Source: Elusimicrobiota bacterium
GTDB lineage: Bacteria > Elusimicrobiota > Elusimicrobia > FEN-1173
Reading direction: 5' to 3'
DNA length: 64,000 nucleotides
Assembly (NCBI GenBank): GCA_016722575.1
Contig: JADKIY010000001.1
Location: 558,001-622,000, forward strand
Part shown: positions 1 through 7,895 of the stretch, in pieces
Position numbering within the stretch: position 1 is the first letter of the stretch
How the letters are laid out: each line of letters starts with the position of its first letter
Notes under the pieces: generated by a model
Told to the model about the DNA's origin: nothing
The model's database searches: none
The model's input: only the letters and a program-made list of their open reading frames with translations
Translations under genes and position numbers: made by a program

Positions 1-2
1 CC

Positions 3-965
3 GTGTCTTCCGGCGTGGGCGCCTGGTGTTATTTGAACATCCAAAAAGAAGAGCGGGCCTTTGACGACAGCCGTCGGGCGGCCCGAACCCGGGCGGCGGT
101 GGCCGATATCGATTACTTCGTCACCCGGCGGGTGCGGGCCCTTCAAAACTACGTGCTGCTCAACGACGAGGCGGAAAAACTTCAATTTCAACAGGCGGGG
201 ACCCAAGTGCTCCAGCGCCTCGCCGTTTGGCGTAAATCCGCGGTTCGTCGGGAGGCCAACGACCCCGACCTCCCCGCGGTCGCCGCGGCCTTCGACTCCT
301 TGTCCGGTCCATCGGAAAAAATCGATGCGCTGATGGAGAAGGGGCGGCGAACGGAAGCCATGGCGCTGGTGGAATCGGATTTTGTGCCGGCCAGCGTCAG
401 CGCCCTCAAAGCCATCGCCGACGCCAAAAATCGGTCCGAGGCCTCGGCCATTCAGGCCGAGCAGGACATGACGGCCGAACTGCGACGAAATCATTGGTCC
501 CTTTTGGCGGGCGTGGGCCTGGTGGTGTTCTTCGGGTTGGTGTTCTTGGTTTCGTTTTACCGTTCCGTCATTCACCCCATTCAACTCATGAAGTCCTGGG
601 CGGACCGGGTGGCTCAGGGAGAACGAAACGTTCCCTGGCGCTTCCCGGGGAAAAACGAACTGACCGATTTGGCGACCAGTTTGGGCGAAATGGCGATTCA
701 GTTGACCCGGCCCAAGGCCGCGCCGCCCCCCGCCCCGGCGCCGGCCGCCGCGCCCGCCCGAGGCGCGATGCCGCCTTCGGAAGCGCCGGCAAAAGCCCCG
801 CCGGCCCTCGATCTTCCCATCGCGCCCGCTCCGGTCCCGGCGGCCAAAACGCCGCCGCCCCCTAAAATCCAACCCGAGGAATTCGAAGAGGCGGTGGAAG
901 GATTTCGGGAAATCTTGGCGCAGATGGCGGGGCAAACCGTTTCGAAATCCCACAAAATCGGCTGA
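3..965 (+). CDS. HAMP-domain membrane sensor, 5' truncated
   Basis: The visible 320 residues start at a GTG at the window edge, and the gene almost certainly begins upstream: a first membrane helix is expected before the helical periplasmic segment (about residues 15-160). That segment is rich in charged helices like the four-helix-bundle sensor domains of chemoreceptors. One membrane helix is clear at about 165-188, followed by a HAMP-like linker (about 189-240, ending in a typical NELTDLATSLGEM stretch). The rest is an Ala/Pro-rich low-complexity linker and a short acidic C-terminal helix. There is no methyl-accepting, kinase or cyclase domain, so it is not a complete chemoreceptor; a scaffold or adaptor role is possible. 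Function unknown. Confidence 0.6.
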   Translation: MSSGVGAWCYLNIQKEERAFDDSRRAARTRAAVADIDYFVTRRVRALQNYVLLNDEAEKLQFQQAGTQVLQRLAVWRKSAVRREANDPDLPAVAAAFDSLSGPSEKIDALMEKGRRTEAMALVESDFVPASVSALKAIADAKNRSEASAIQAEQDMTAELRRNHWSLLAGVGLVVFFGLVFLVSFYRSVIHPIQLMKSWADRVAQGERNVPWRFPGKNELTDLATSLGEMAIQLTRPKAAPPPAPAPAAAPARGAMPPSEAPAKAPPALDLPIAPAPVPAAKTPPPPKIQPEEFEEAVEGFREILAQMAGQTVSKSHKIG

Positions 966-997
966 CCGGTCGGTCGCCGCCGTGGTACAATACACCC

Positions 998-1222
998 ATG
1001 TTCACCCCCAACATCGATGAGAACGGCCGCCGGGCTCGCGCCCGGGGCGGATGGATTTTTCTGATTTTGGCCCTGGGAACGGCGGCGTTTCTCCCCCGCC
1101 CCTGGACCTGGAGCACCGGCGCCCTTCCGATTGGTTTGGCCGTGGCCGGGCTGTTTATGCTCTTTGAGGCGCGCCGATCCTGGTGCGCCCTCCGAGCCTG
1201 CGGCGTCAAAACCCCCCTCTAA
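998..1222 (+). CDS. Small membrane protein, DUF2892-like
   Basis: A 74-residue protein with two hydrophobic helices (about residues 18-33 and 42-58) separated by a short Pro/Trp-containing loop, ending in a Cys-containing tail (CALRACGVKTPL). This layout and tail resemble the small DUF2892/YgaP-type inner-membrane domain, but the match is by eye only. It follows the HAMP protein by 32 nt on the same strand and is convergent with the DUF4340 gene. Function unknown. Confidence 0.5.
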   Translation: MFTPNIDENGRRARARGGWIFLILALGTAAFLPRPWTWSTGALPIGLAVAGLFMLFEARRSWCALRACGVKTPL

Positions 1223-1300
1223 AAAACCTCGGACGTCCCTTCGGCGTCCATCGCCCGGAGAACGATTCCCCGGGCCGATTTTCCCTCCGATGACGGACCG

Positions 1301-2200
1301 TTAATTTTTGAGGTAGGTTTTGGCTTGGAAGCGTTCCGGGGAAAAATGGAACGCCGGTAGGGAAAAAAGGGAGTCGCAACCGTCGCGCTGGACGAGCACC
1401 CGCTGGGTCTTGGGGTTTTCCGGGCCGACCCGAAGGGTTTCCGACCGGCCCGAGGCGTAGCGCACCGTGAGGCGGAGGGTCGGGGGGCGTGGGGCCTGGC
1501 CGGCAGCGAGGGGCGGATCGATGAAGTCGTCCGCCATCAGTTCCCGCAGGGCTGCCAGAAAAGGAGCGACCTTCTCCGTCGAAGCCGGACGCCCGTTGAC
1601 CGTCCAGGCGTCGGAATCTTTAATCAACGCGAAGGCGCCGCCCCGGGGCTCCGCCTTGACCTCGACGATATCTTCCGACGACGCCGTCAAGAGTCGTTTC
1701 TCCCGCCAGGCGTTTAAATTCAAATCGATGCCGTCCCGCGTCCACCCCCCCACCCGATAAACCGCGTCGGTTGTCGGCAACCGAACATAGGCGTGGTTCC
1801 CATCGGAGCTCGTTTTGCCCAAAACCCATTCGAGGGGCTCTTTGGCCCCCGGCCCCCAAAGGCTCACCCGCACCCCCGCCGCGTCGGTCACGTCGTAGAG
1901 TCCGTGGCTTTCCGCGCGCCGCGTCAGGACATCCCCGCCGGTGATCCCCCGGAGGCCGGCCAGGAAAGACGCCACCGCTCCTTCGTCGGCGGGGAAATCC
2001 ATCGGTTGGCGCAGGCGCCAATGGTCGTTGGCGTATTCAAAAGTGGCGGAGAATGGCGGCCGGGCGATGACGAGCTTTTCCAGACGCTCGGGAACGACCG
2101 GAAGGGGGGGCTTCTCTTCCGGTCGGGGAATTTGCGTTAAGGCGTAGACGAGCGCCAAGACGCTCACCAGGACGGTCAATCCACGCAACCATTTAGGCAC
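1301..2200 (-). CDS. DUF4340 protein of a Gld-type ABC operon
   Basis: A 299-residue protein with an N-terminal membrane anchor (about residues 5-22) and a long extracytoplasmic region of repeated beta segments. A stretch around residues 120-165 with the WVLGKTSSDGNHAYVRLP pattern is typical of DUF4340, which is usually encoded next to GldG-like proteins. It is the last gene of a four-gene minus-strand operon; its start overlaps the GldG-like stop by 8 nt. The likely role is an accessory subunit of the ABC system. The substrate is unknown. Confidence 0.75.
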   Translation of the reverse strand: MPKWLRGLTVLVSVLALVYALTQIPRPEEKPPLPVVPERLEKLVIARPPFSATFEYANDHWRLRQPMDFPADEGAVASFLAGLRGITGGDVLTRRAESHGLYDVTDAAGVRVSLWGPGAKEPLEWVLGKTSSDGNHAYVRLPTTDAVYRVGGWTRDGIDLNLNAWREKRLLTASSEDIVEVKAEPRGGAFALIKDSDAWTVNGRPASTEKVAPFLAALRELMADDFIDPPLAAGQAPRPPTLRLTVRYASGRSETLRVGPENPKTQRVLVQRDGCDSLFSLPAFHFSPERFQAKTYLKN

Positions 2201-3797
2201 GGGGCGCCTCCGGTCGGGCGTAAACCCGCTGAACGTGCGCTCGGAGAATTCGTCGGTGGCGCCAATGGAAGAAACCGGCCAGCACGATCAACGTCGGGAT
2301 CAGAAAATACCCCGCCGCCTTGGCCGCCCGCCGGATTCCGTTCGACACGGGCCGGAGCGGCCGGAAAGGGGAGTCCTTGGGCGGAATCGCCAGATAGTTG
2401 CTCTCCTGGGTCATCCAATGGGCGAGGGCCAGAATGGAGAGCGCGTTGCCTTCCGGGTTCGGCACCTGGGGGTTGGCGAAAAAGGAAGTGCCCAGGACGA
2501 CGAGGCGAAGGTTTGCGATGGGCCGGGCGGGGGTCCGATGGGTGGTGGTGGATCCTTCCACCACCACGGCCAGAGGGAACGGACCGAGTTGGTCGCTTTT
2601 GCCGGATTTGGCAAAAGTCGCCGGAGATTCGGATTTTAACTGCGTGAACAGACTTGGCGGGTCGACGTTGTAGAGCCCAGGCCAAATCCAGCTTTTCGCC
2701 GAAGAGCGGGCCAGGACCGTGCCCCGCAGGGTCGACGGTCCGTTGAAATTAAACGACAGCGGGTTGGCGTAGGGGAAGCCCAGGACGTCCAGGTCCCGGG
2801 TGGCCAGGTGCTCCTTGTTTAAATCGTTGGAAAGGACGAAAGGCCAGTATTTGACGTAGAACGTCGTTTGGGCGCTTCGCATGGCGATGTTCTGGCACTG
2901 TTCGTCCATCAGGAATTCCCGGCTGACGTTCACGCCGTAGTGCTCCAGCCAGGGTTCCAGCCCGGTCACTTGAGCCATGGACCGGAAATTCTGGGGCATG
3001 ATGACCCGGCGATTCAAGGCCACCACCACCGGGATTCCGTCCACCAGGGCTTGGTCCAGGGCGTCAAGTTCCGCCGGGGTCAGGGAACGTTGGGGACCCA
3101 GGAGGAAAATGCCGTCGGGGCGATGGACGAGGGAGGCCGTGCTCAGGGCGGGGGTGTCCACGATGAATTCGTCGAAGAGTCGGCCCGCCGGTCCCTGGCG
3201 GATGAATTCGGGGGACACTTCCTGGTGGTTCGAGATGAAGTAGAGGGTCTTTTTGGATTTCTGCGTCATCGAGCGGACGCGGCTGGAAATTTCGTATTCC
3301 AGGTTGTCCGTTTCCTTGACGAAGGGGATGACGTCCTGCTTGTCCTGATAAAAGAGCGCGAGGCCCATGTACCCCTCGCGGACTTGGAATTGATCGGAGG
3401 CCACCTGGGTGAATCGGCCCGGTTGGATGTTGAGCCGGCGCGTTTCCAGGACCCAGGCGTCGGATTCGTCCGGGGATTTGATGTCGACCGTGACTTTCCC
3501 GCGACCGGCCGAGCGGTATTCGTGAAGAAGTTCCCGGAGGTACCGGCCCTGGCTTTCGTAGGGCTGGGGCAAACCCGGCGAAAGGTAAAGCCGAAGGATC
3601 ACGGGGTCTTCCAGGGAATTCAACAACGACCGGGTGGCGGGCGAAAGGGAATAACGGCGGTGGCTCGTCCAATCCAACCGAACGAAAAACCGATCCGCCA
3701 GCAAGTTCACGAAAGTCAAAAGGCCCAGGGACAGGGCCAAGCCCGTCCCCGACAGGAGGCCCAGACGTCGACGACGTTCGGCGGCGGGGGTCGTCAT
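2193..3797 (-). CDS. GldG-like ABC transporter auxiliary protein
   Basis: A protein of about 534 residues with one membrane helix near the N-terminus, a large extracytoplasmic part like the GldG/ABC-type auxiliary domain (early segment DWTSHRRYSLSPATRSLL; a later segment DGIFLLGPQRSLTPAELDALDQ), and a final membrane helix near the C-terminus (about 500-520) followed by basic residues. The start is chosen at the ATG overlapping the permease TGA (ATGA, 3794-3797); an in-frame ATG lies 6 nt upstream at 3803. Longer versions of the frame run through the permease gene and are not real. GldF/GldG-type pairs occur in many bacteria that do not glide, so gliding motility is not implied. Confidence 0.8.
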   Translation of the reverse strand: MTTPAAERRRRLGLLSGTGLALSLGLLTFVNLLADRFFVRLDWTSHRRYSLSPATRSLLNSLEDPVILRLYLSPGLPQPYESQGRYLRELLHEYRSAGRGKVTVDIKSPDESDAWVLETRRLNIQPGRFTQVASDQFQVREGYMGLALFYQDKQDVIPFVKETDNLEYEISSRVRSMTQKSKKTLYFISNHQEVSPEFIRQGPAGRLFDEFIVDTPALSTASLVHRPDGIFLLGPQRSLTPAELDALDQALVDGIPVVVALNRRVIMPQNFRSMAQVTGLEPWLEHYGVNVSREFLMDEQCQNIAMRSAQTTFYVKYWPFVLSNDLNKEHLATRDLDVLGFPYANPLSFNFNGPSTLRGTVLARSSAKSWIWPGLYNVDPPSLFTQLKSESPATFAKSGKSDQLGPFPLAVVVEGSTTTHRTPARPIANLRLVVLGTSFFANPQVPNPEGNALSILALAHWMTQESNYLAIPPKDSPFRPLRPVSNGIRRAAKAAGYFLIPTLIVLAGFFHWRHRRILRAHVQRVYARPEAPRA

Positions 3798-4510
3798 CGC
3801 CATCGCCGGCTGTTGTAGCCGGCCAAGGTGCCCGCCAGGGCCAGCGCTGTTCCCGACAGAAAATAAAGGATGTCCCGGGAGTCCACGACGCCTTTCAAAA
3901 AGCCGTCCAGGTGGCGGTCCACGCCCAAAAAGGCCAGAAGAACCCCGGGGGCGCCCGGGACAAACTGAGCGCTTTTTCCCACCAGGTAAAACGCGAAACA
4001 AAAGAGGAAGCCCAGGAGAAAAGCCACGACCTGGCTGCGGGTCAGCGCCGAGGCCAACAGGCCCAACGCCGAGAAAAAGACGCCCAACAAGAGGGCGCCG
4101 ACGTAGCCCGCCAGGACTTGGCCGACGTCGGGCGGACCGAGGAACAGCAACAGGACCGGATAAACCAGCGAGAGCCCGAGCATCACGATCCACACGGCCA
4201 GGGCCGCGGCGTATTTGCCCAGGACGATGTCGACGTCTTCCAGGGGCAAGGTGGCGAGGTTTTCGATGGTCCCGGTCTTGTATTCCTCGGCGAACAGCCG
4301 CATGGTGAAAGCGGGCAGGAAGATGCCCAGGAGGAGCGGCAGGGGGCCGAAGAATTCCTCCATCGTCGCCTGATTCGAGAGGAACAGGGAGGAGGTCCAG
4401 AACCAGCCGACCAGGATAAAAAACAGCCCCAAGGCGATGTAGGGCGTCGGGGAATTGAAGGATTCCTTCCATTCCTTTCGCGCCAAAAGACCCGCGCGCC
4501 GCAGGTTCAT
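3794..4510 (-). CDS. ABC-2 type permease, GldF-like
   Basis: A 238-residue integral membrane protein with about six hydrophobic helices and the ABC-2 pattern: an early segment (RKEWKESFNSPTPYIALGLF) before the first helix, and the FAEEYKTGTIENLATLPL loop after the second, which is characteristic of the ABC2_membrane/GldF family. It overlaps the ATPase gene by 4 nt (ATGA, 4507-4510) and the GldG-like gene by 4 nt, so the three are translationally coupled. It forms the membrane channel of the complex; the substrate is unknown. Confidence 0.85.
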   Translation of the reverse strand: MNLRRAGLLARKEWKESFNSPTPYIALGLFFILVGWFWTSSLFLSNQATMEEFFGPLPLLLGIFLPAFTMRLFAEEYKTGTIENLATLPLEDVDIVLGKYAAALAVWIVMLGLSLVYPVLLLFLGPPDVGQVLAGYVGALLLGVFFSALGLLASALTRSQVVAFLLGFLFCFAFYLVGKSAQFVPGAPGVLLAFLGVDRHLDGFLKGVVDSRDILYFLSGTALALAGTLAGYNSRRWR

Positions 4511-5439
4511 GCGCCCTCCCCCGTCAGTCGCTCAAAAATATCGTCCAAGGACTCCGATCGTCGGCGCAGTTCCAGGAGGGCCCATCGGCGGTCGACGGCG
4601 AGGCGCACCAGGGGATCGCGGGGGTCTTCCGCGGCGGTCACGTGATAGCCCGTCGCCCCCGGTTCCGTTGCGTCCGCGGTTTGGACGGCGGTGACGCCGG
4701 GCAGTTTTTCCAAGGCGTCGGCCACCTCCCCGGCGGGGCCCCGGAGTCGAACGTAGACGGTTTCGGTCCCGGTCCGGTGGGCCTGAAGATCCGCCACGGT
4801 TCCCTGGGCGGCGATCTTTCCTTGGTGGATGATCAAAAGGCGGTCGCACATTCGCTGGGCTTCCGGCAAAATGTGGGTCGAGAGCAGGACCGTTTTTTTC
4901 TCTTTCAAGCGAAGGATCAAGTCCCGGACGTCTTTTTGCTGGTTGGGGTCCAAGGCCGAGGTCGGCTCGTCGAGAATCAGGATTTGGGGGTCGTGGAGGA
5001 TGGCCAGGGCCAACCCCAGACGCTGACGAAAGCCTTTGGAAAGCTCCCCCACGTCCTTGTGCATGACGTCGGTCAGCGCGCACTCCTCGACCACCGGTCC
5101 CCGCCGTTTGGCGAGGAGCGCGGCGTCCATGCCCCGCAGGCGGCCGAACAGGTCAAGGCATTCCCAGACGCCCAGGGATTCGTAGAGGGGGTTGATTTCC
5201 GACAGGTAGCCGATGCGCCGGCGGGCTTCCAGGGGATTTTCGAGGACGTCGACGCCGTCCAGGACGACGCGGCCGGCGGTGGGGGGAAGGTAGCCGGTCA
5301 AAATCCGCAAGGTCGTGCTTTTCCCGGCGCCGTTGGGACCCAGGAGGCCCACGACTTCCCCGGGTTCGACTCGAAAGGAAATGCCCGCCACCGCGCGGGT
5401 GGGGCCGTAATCTTTGATGAGGTTTTGAACGTCGATCAT
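4507..5439 (-). CDS. ABC transporter ATP-binding protein, GldA-like
   Basis: A 310-residue ATPase. Walker A is GPNGAGKST at residues 34-42, the Q-loop region reads IGYLSEINPLY (about 76-86, close to the GldA-type YLPEHNPLY pattern), the signature is LSKGFRQR (133-140), and Walker B/catalytic Glu is ILILDEP (about 153-159) with the switch His in STHIL (about 186). About 90 residues after the ATPase core form the C-terminal regulatory domain common in this group. It is the first gene of the minus-strand operon with permease, GldG-like and DUF4340 genes and powers that transporter. No strong ribosome binding site precedes the chosen ATG. Confidence 0.85.
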   Translation of the reverse strand: MIDVQNLIKDYGPTRAVAGISFRVEPGEVVGLLGPNGAGKSTTLRILTGYLPPTAGRVVLDGVDVLENPLEARRRIGYLSEINPLYESLGVWECLDLFGRLRGMDAALLAKRRGPVVEECALTDVMHKDVGELSKGFRQRLGLALAILHDPQILILDEPTSALDPNQQKDVRDLILRLKEKKTVLLSTHILPEAQRMCDRLLIIHQGKIAAQGTVADLQAHRTGTETVYVRLRGPAGEVADALEKLPGVTAVQTADATEPGATGYHVTAAEDPRDPLVRLAVDRRWALLELRRRSESLDDIFERLTGEGA

Positions 5440-5492
5440 GGGGGTGGCATCAAAAACCGATGGAAAATTTTACAAAAAAACGGCATGGATCC

Positions 5493-6479
5493 TTACGGAA
5501 AGCGGCGCCACAGTTCGTTCAGAAGTTCCGCGGTGTCGTCCCCGATCACCGTCCGATACACCCCGTCCCGACGGCCGTAGACCACGCGGGCGGGAATGGA
5601 AACGTCCAGGAGCCGGGGTCCCGCGCCGGTGGACGTGACCGCCCCCGCGGGAACGCGCACCGGGCGGCGGGTTTCGAAAATCGAAACGACGGCCAATCCG
5701 TCGGAATAGGACAAGTGGGTGACGGTTTCCCCTTGAACGTCGAATTGGCCCCGGTTTTCGAGGGAGAATCCGAAGGGAAGTTCGGTCCGCTCCGTGGACG
5801 CTGCGCCGGCCGGTTCGGAACGCCCCGCCCAACCGCAATCGTCGGTTCGTTGGGCGTCGTCGGATTTCAAGTTGAAAAACCCCTCTTCAAAGTCCACGTC
5901 GGGCTTAAACCGGACGAAGCGCACGGCGGCGGCGTAGGGGGTGCCCGGTAGAAAACGGCGGCTGGCCAGGAGGACGCCCGTGGCCTGGTCGAACCACAGG
6001 GTTTGGTGGGGTTTGCCGGCGTCCACGGGGGTCAACGTGAGGGCCCAGGCGGGCCGGCCGGCGACGTCGGCCTGGGCGGGGGCCGACACGCGGTAATTTT
6101 TGGAAAGGCGCGCGAAGGCCCGAGTCGATTTATCCGCCGCGGGTTGGCGGTGGGCGGGCCCTCGCCAGGCTTTTCCTTGGCGGGGGAAAAAAACGATTTC
6201 GTCCGTGCCGCGGCCCAAAATGACCCGTTGGACGCTTCCGGCGGGGGAGAGGTATTCGAAGCGGTAAAGGCCCGGCGCGGCCACGTAAATCCGGGCTTCT
6301 TCGGCGCGCACGCGGCCGTCGCCCCACTGGGTGTACGCCAACTCGCCGGCGTACGCCCGGGATTCGTCGTTCAGGGCCCGGCGCATCAATTCCTCGGAAG
6401 AGGGGGCCGCCGCGCAACGAAAAACGGCGGCGACCAGCACGACGCCCGCTCCGGCGAGATTGTTAGTCGTTCGTCCCAT
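5493..6479 (-). CDS. RseB/MucB-like regulator of the sigma/anti-sigma module
   Basis: About 328 residues from the ATG at 6479, which overlaps the anti-sigma stop by 17 nt. A signal peptide (about residues 8-24) is followed by a beta-rich domain resembling the LolA-like N-terminal domain of RseB/MucB (segment ARIYVAAPGLYRFEYLSPAG) and a C-terminal domain with the DGLAVVSIFE and VTGDGP-like pattern typical of MucB/RseB. In the family, RseB binds the periplasmic part of the anti-sigma factor and shields it from proteolysis while sensing mislocalised lipids or lipoproteins. Gene order sigma, anti-sigma, RseB-like supports this. Extensions of the frame upstream of 6479 run through the anti-sigma gene and are rejected. 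Confidence 0.8.
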   Translation of the reverse strand: MGRTTNNLAGAGVVLVAAVFRCAAAPSSEELMRRALNDESRAYAGELAYTQWGDGRVRAEEARIYVAAPGLYRFEYLSPAGSVQRVILGRGTDEIVFFPRQGKAWRGPAHRQPAADKSTRAFARLSKNYRVSAPAQADVAGRPAWALTLTPVDAGKPHQTLWFDQATGVLLASRRFLPGTPYAAAVRFVRFKPDVDFEEGFFNLKSDDAQRTDDCGWAGRSEPAGAASTERTELPFGFSLENRGQFDVQGETVTHLSYSDGLAVVSIFETRRPVRVPAGAVTSTGAGPRLLDVSIPARVVYGRRDGVYRTVIGDDTAELLNELWRRFP

Positions 6480-6939
6480 TGTAGGAGGCCAACTGCGCGG
6501 AAAAATCCGACGCGTAAAAATCCGAAGTCGGAACGGGACTGTCCGACGCCGTTCGGGCGTGGGCGGCCAAAAACGGCTCCAGACGGAGCGTTTCCTCCTC
6601 CGCCCGGCCGCCCCCAAACCCCCACCACGCCAGACCGACCGCCAGGGCGGCCGCGGCCACGGCGCCCAAGGGAATCCAACGGGGCCCCCGAAACCACAGA
6701 GCGGTCCATCGTTCGCGCCAGCCGATTCGAAGAGTTTTGCGGATCAGTTCGGTTTTGAAGGCGACCGGCATCGCGCGCCGGGGGGCCGCCGCCAGGGTCG
6801 ACTTGATCCGTTTCAAATCCGACAATTCGGCGCGGCAGTCCCCGCAGAGCGCCAGGTGCTCTTCCAAAAGGGCGATTTCCTCGACTTCCAAAACGCCGTC
6901 GGTCAGGGCGGACAGCAAGGAGTGGGGGTGGGCGCTCAC
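6463..6939 (-). CDS. Anti-sigma factor with zinc-finger-like N-terminus
   Basis: A 158-residue protein. Residues 28-35 carry the His-x3-Cys-x2-Cys motif (H28, C32, C35) of the zf-HC2/ZAS anti-sigma domain, and one membrane helix lies at about 88-107. The C-terminal 50 residues would be periplasmic and available to the RseB-like partner. It overlaps the ECF sigma gene by 4 nt (ATGA), typical for a sigma/anti-sigma pair. It should bind and hold the sigma factor at the inner membrane until an envelope signal causes its release. Confidence 0.88.
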   Translation of the reverse strand: MSAHPHSLLSALTDGVLEVEEIALLEEHLALCGDCRAELSDLKRIKSTLAAAPRRAMPVAFKTELIRKTLRIGWRERWTALWFRGPRWIPLGAVAAAALAVGLAWWGFGGGRAEEETLRLEPFLAAHARTASDSPVPTSDFYASDFSAQLASYNGTND

Positions 6940-7592
6940 AGGGGATCCTCGGAGGTCTCAAGTTCCCTCGCCCCGGGGCGGCCTCCGGTCGTTTGGGCGG
7001 CGAAGAATTGCCGCAGCCGGCGCCGTCCCTCGTGAAGACGGGAACGCACGGTGCCCAAGGGGCAATCGAGAATTTCCGCGATGTCGTCGTAGGAGTAATT
7101 TTCCAAATCGCAGAGGACGACGGCGGATCGGTACAACGGGGGCAGGTCGTTCAACGCCCGTTGCACCGCGCGGTCCCGTTCGGCGCTCATCAGAGTGTCG
7201 AGCGGGTTCGGGTCCCGGCCGACCAGGGTCTCCGTGAGGGGGATCCCCTCCGTCGCCGCGTCGTAGGAAATCGAGTGCCGGTGCTCGTAGCGCCGGACGT
7301 TGTCCAGGAAATGGTTGTGGAGAATGCGGCACACCCAGGCGTCGAAGGGGCGGGCGAAATCGAACCGGTCTCGGTGTTGGAAGGCGCGGGCGAAGGCCTC
7401 TTGGGTAAGGTCCCGGGCGTCGGCTTCGTTGCCGGCCAGGCGCCAGGCGAAATTAAAAACCTTGTCCCCGTGCCGTTCCATCAAATCCCGAAAGCGGTCC
7501 GCGTCGAGCGCGGCCCCGGCGGCGGAGGCCGCCGCGAAGGCGTCGGGGGTCATCGTGCCGATCCGCCGTTGCGGGAGAGCGTGGGTGGCCAT
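6936..7592 (-). CDS. RNA polymerase sigma factor, ECF (RpoE-like) family
   Basis: A 218-residue sigma factor. Region 2 covers about residues 30-98 (YNFAWRLAGNEADARDLTQEAF-like core, reading FNFAWRLAGNEADARD) and region 4 about 145-205 (LPPLYRSAVVLCDLENYSYDDIAEIL followed by GTVRSRLHEGRRRLR). The ATG at 7592 has an upstream GAAAGG-type ribosome binding site on the minus strand. An internal in-frame start about 13 codons later is possible, as the first residues are poorly conserved in the family. It leads the operon with the anti-sigma and RseB-like genes; such operons are usually autoregulated, but I could not define the promoter. Confidence 0.92.
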   Translation of the reverse strand: MATHALPQRRIGTMTPDAFAAASAAGAALDADRFRDLMERHGDKVFNFAWRLAGNEADARDLTQEAFARAFQHRDRFDFARPFDAWVCRILHNHFLDNVRRYEHRHSISYDAATEGIPLTETLVGRDPNPLDTLMSAERDRAVQRALNDLPPLYRSAVVLCDLENYSYDDIAEILDCPLGTVRSRLHEGRRRLRQFFAAQTTGGRPGARELETSEDPL

Positions 7593-7626
7593 GGCGTTTT
7601 CACCTTTCTCGGACAGACCCCGTTCG

Positions 7627-7664
7627 GGGAACGACCCGGCGCGGGAGTCGCCCGGGTCGTTCCC
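7627..7664. other. 13-bp perfect hairpin between small peptide gene and ECF sigma gene
   Basis: Arms 7627-7639 and 7652-7664 are perfectly complementary around a 12-nt loop. The structure sits downstream of the small-peptide gene and about 35 nt upstream of the sigma-factor start on the minus strand. No T-run follows on either strand, so it is either a Rho-assisted terminator, an mRNA-stabilising 3' end or a leader structure of the sigma operon. Confidence 0.5.
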
Positions 7665-7717
7665 GTGGAGCTCGAGGTCCGAAGCGCCGGTCGAATCACG
7701 ATCGGCCGTTGTTCAAG

Positions 7718-7855
7718 TTATTTCGACACCGGGGCCGCGGCGGGCGCGGCGGCGGTTGATTCCGTCACCGGGGTCGTGGTCGTTCCTTCGGCCAAAAGCG
7801 TCAAACCGGAAAGCGCGCCGACGAACAGGATCGAAACAAGCAATGTCTTTTTCAT
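7718..7855 (-). CDS. Small secreted Thr/Ala-rich peptide (45 aa)
   Basis: From the ATG at 7855 this encodes 45 residues: a signal peptide (MKKTLLVSILFVGALSGLTL) followed by a short tail rich in Thr, Ala, Pro and Val. A purine-rich stretch precedes the start. A longer in-frame version lacks a sensible N-terminus, while the MKK start gives a canonical export signal. It lies 40 nt downstream of the PIG-L gene and upstream of the ECF sigma operon. No family is recognised. The mature peptide would be only about 25 residues. Confidence 0.55.
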   Translation of the reverse strand: MKKTLLVSILFVGALSGLTLLAEGTTTTPVTESTAAAPAAAPVSK

Positions 7856-7895
7856 TTGATTCTCTTTTGCGGGCGGGGGAGTCCCCCGCGTTGCT

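Noticed and set aside
1223..1300. Bidirectional terminator between the DUF2892-like and DUF4340 genes
   Set aside because: Short imperfect stems only (GGACG with CGTCC; CCCGG with CCGGG); not stronger than expected at this GC content.
5440..5492. A-rich 53-nt gap as a possible independent gene or RNA
   Set aside because: Too short and only contains spacing and upstream signals of the GldA-like ATPase gene.
7660..7717. ECF-type autoregulated promoter upstream of the sigma operon
   Set aside because: An AACTT-like element is present on the minus strand, but no convincing -10 motif at the right spacing; evidence too weak to list.
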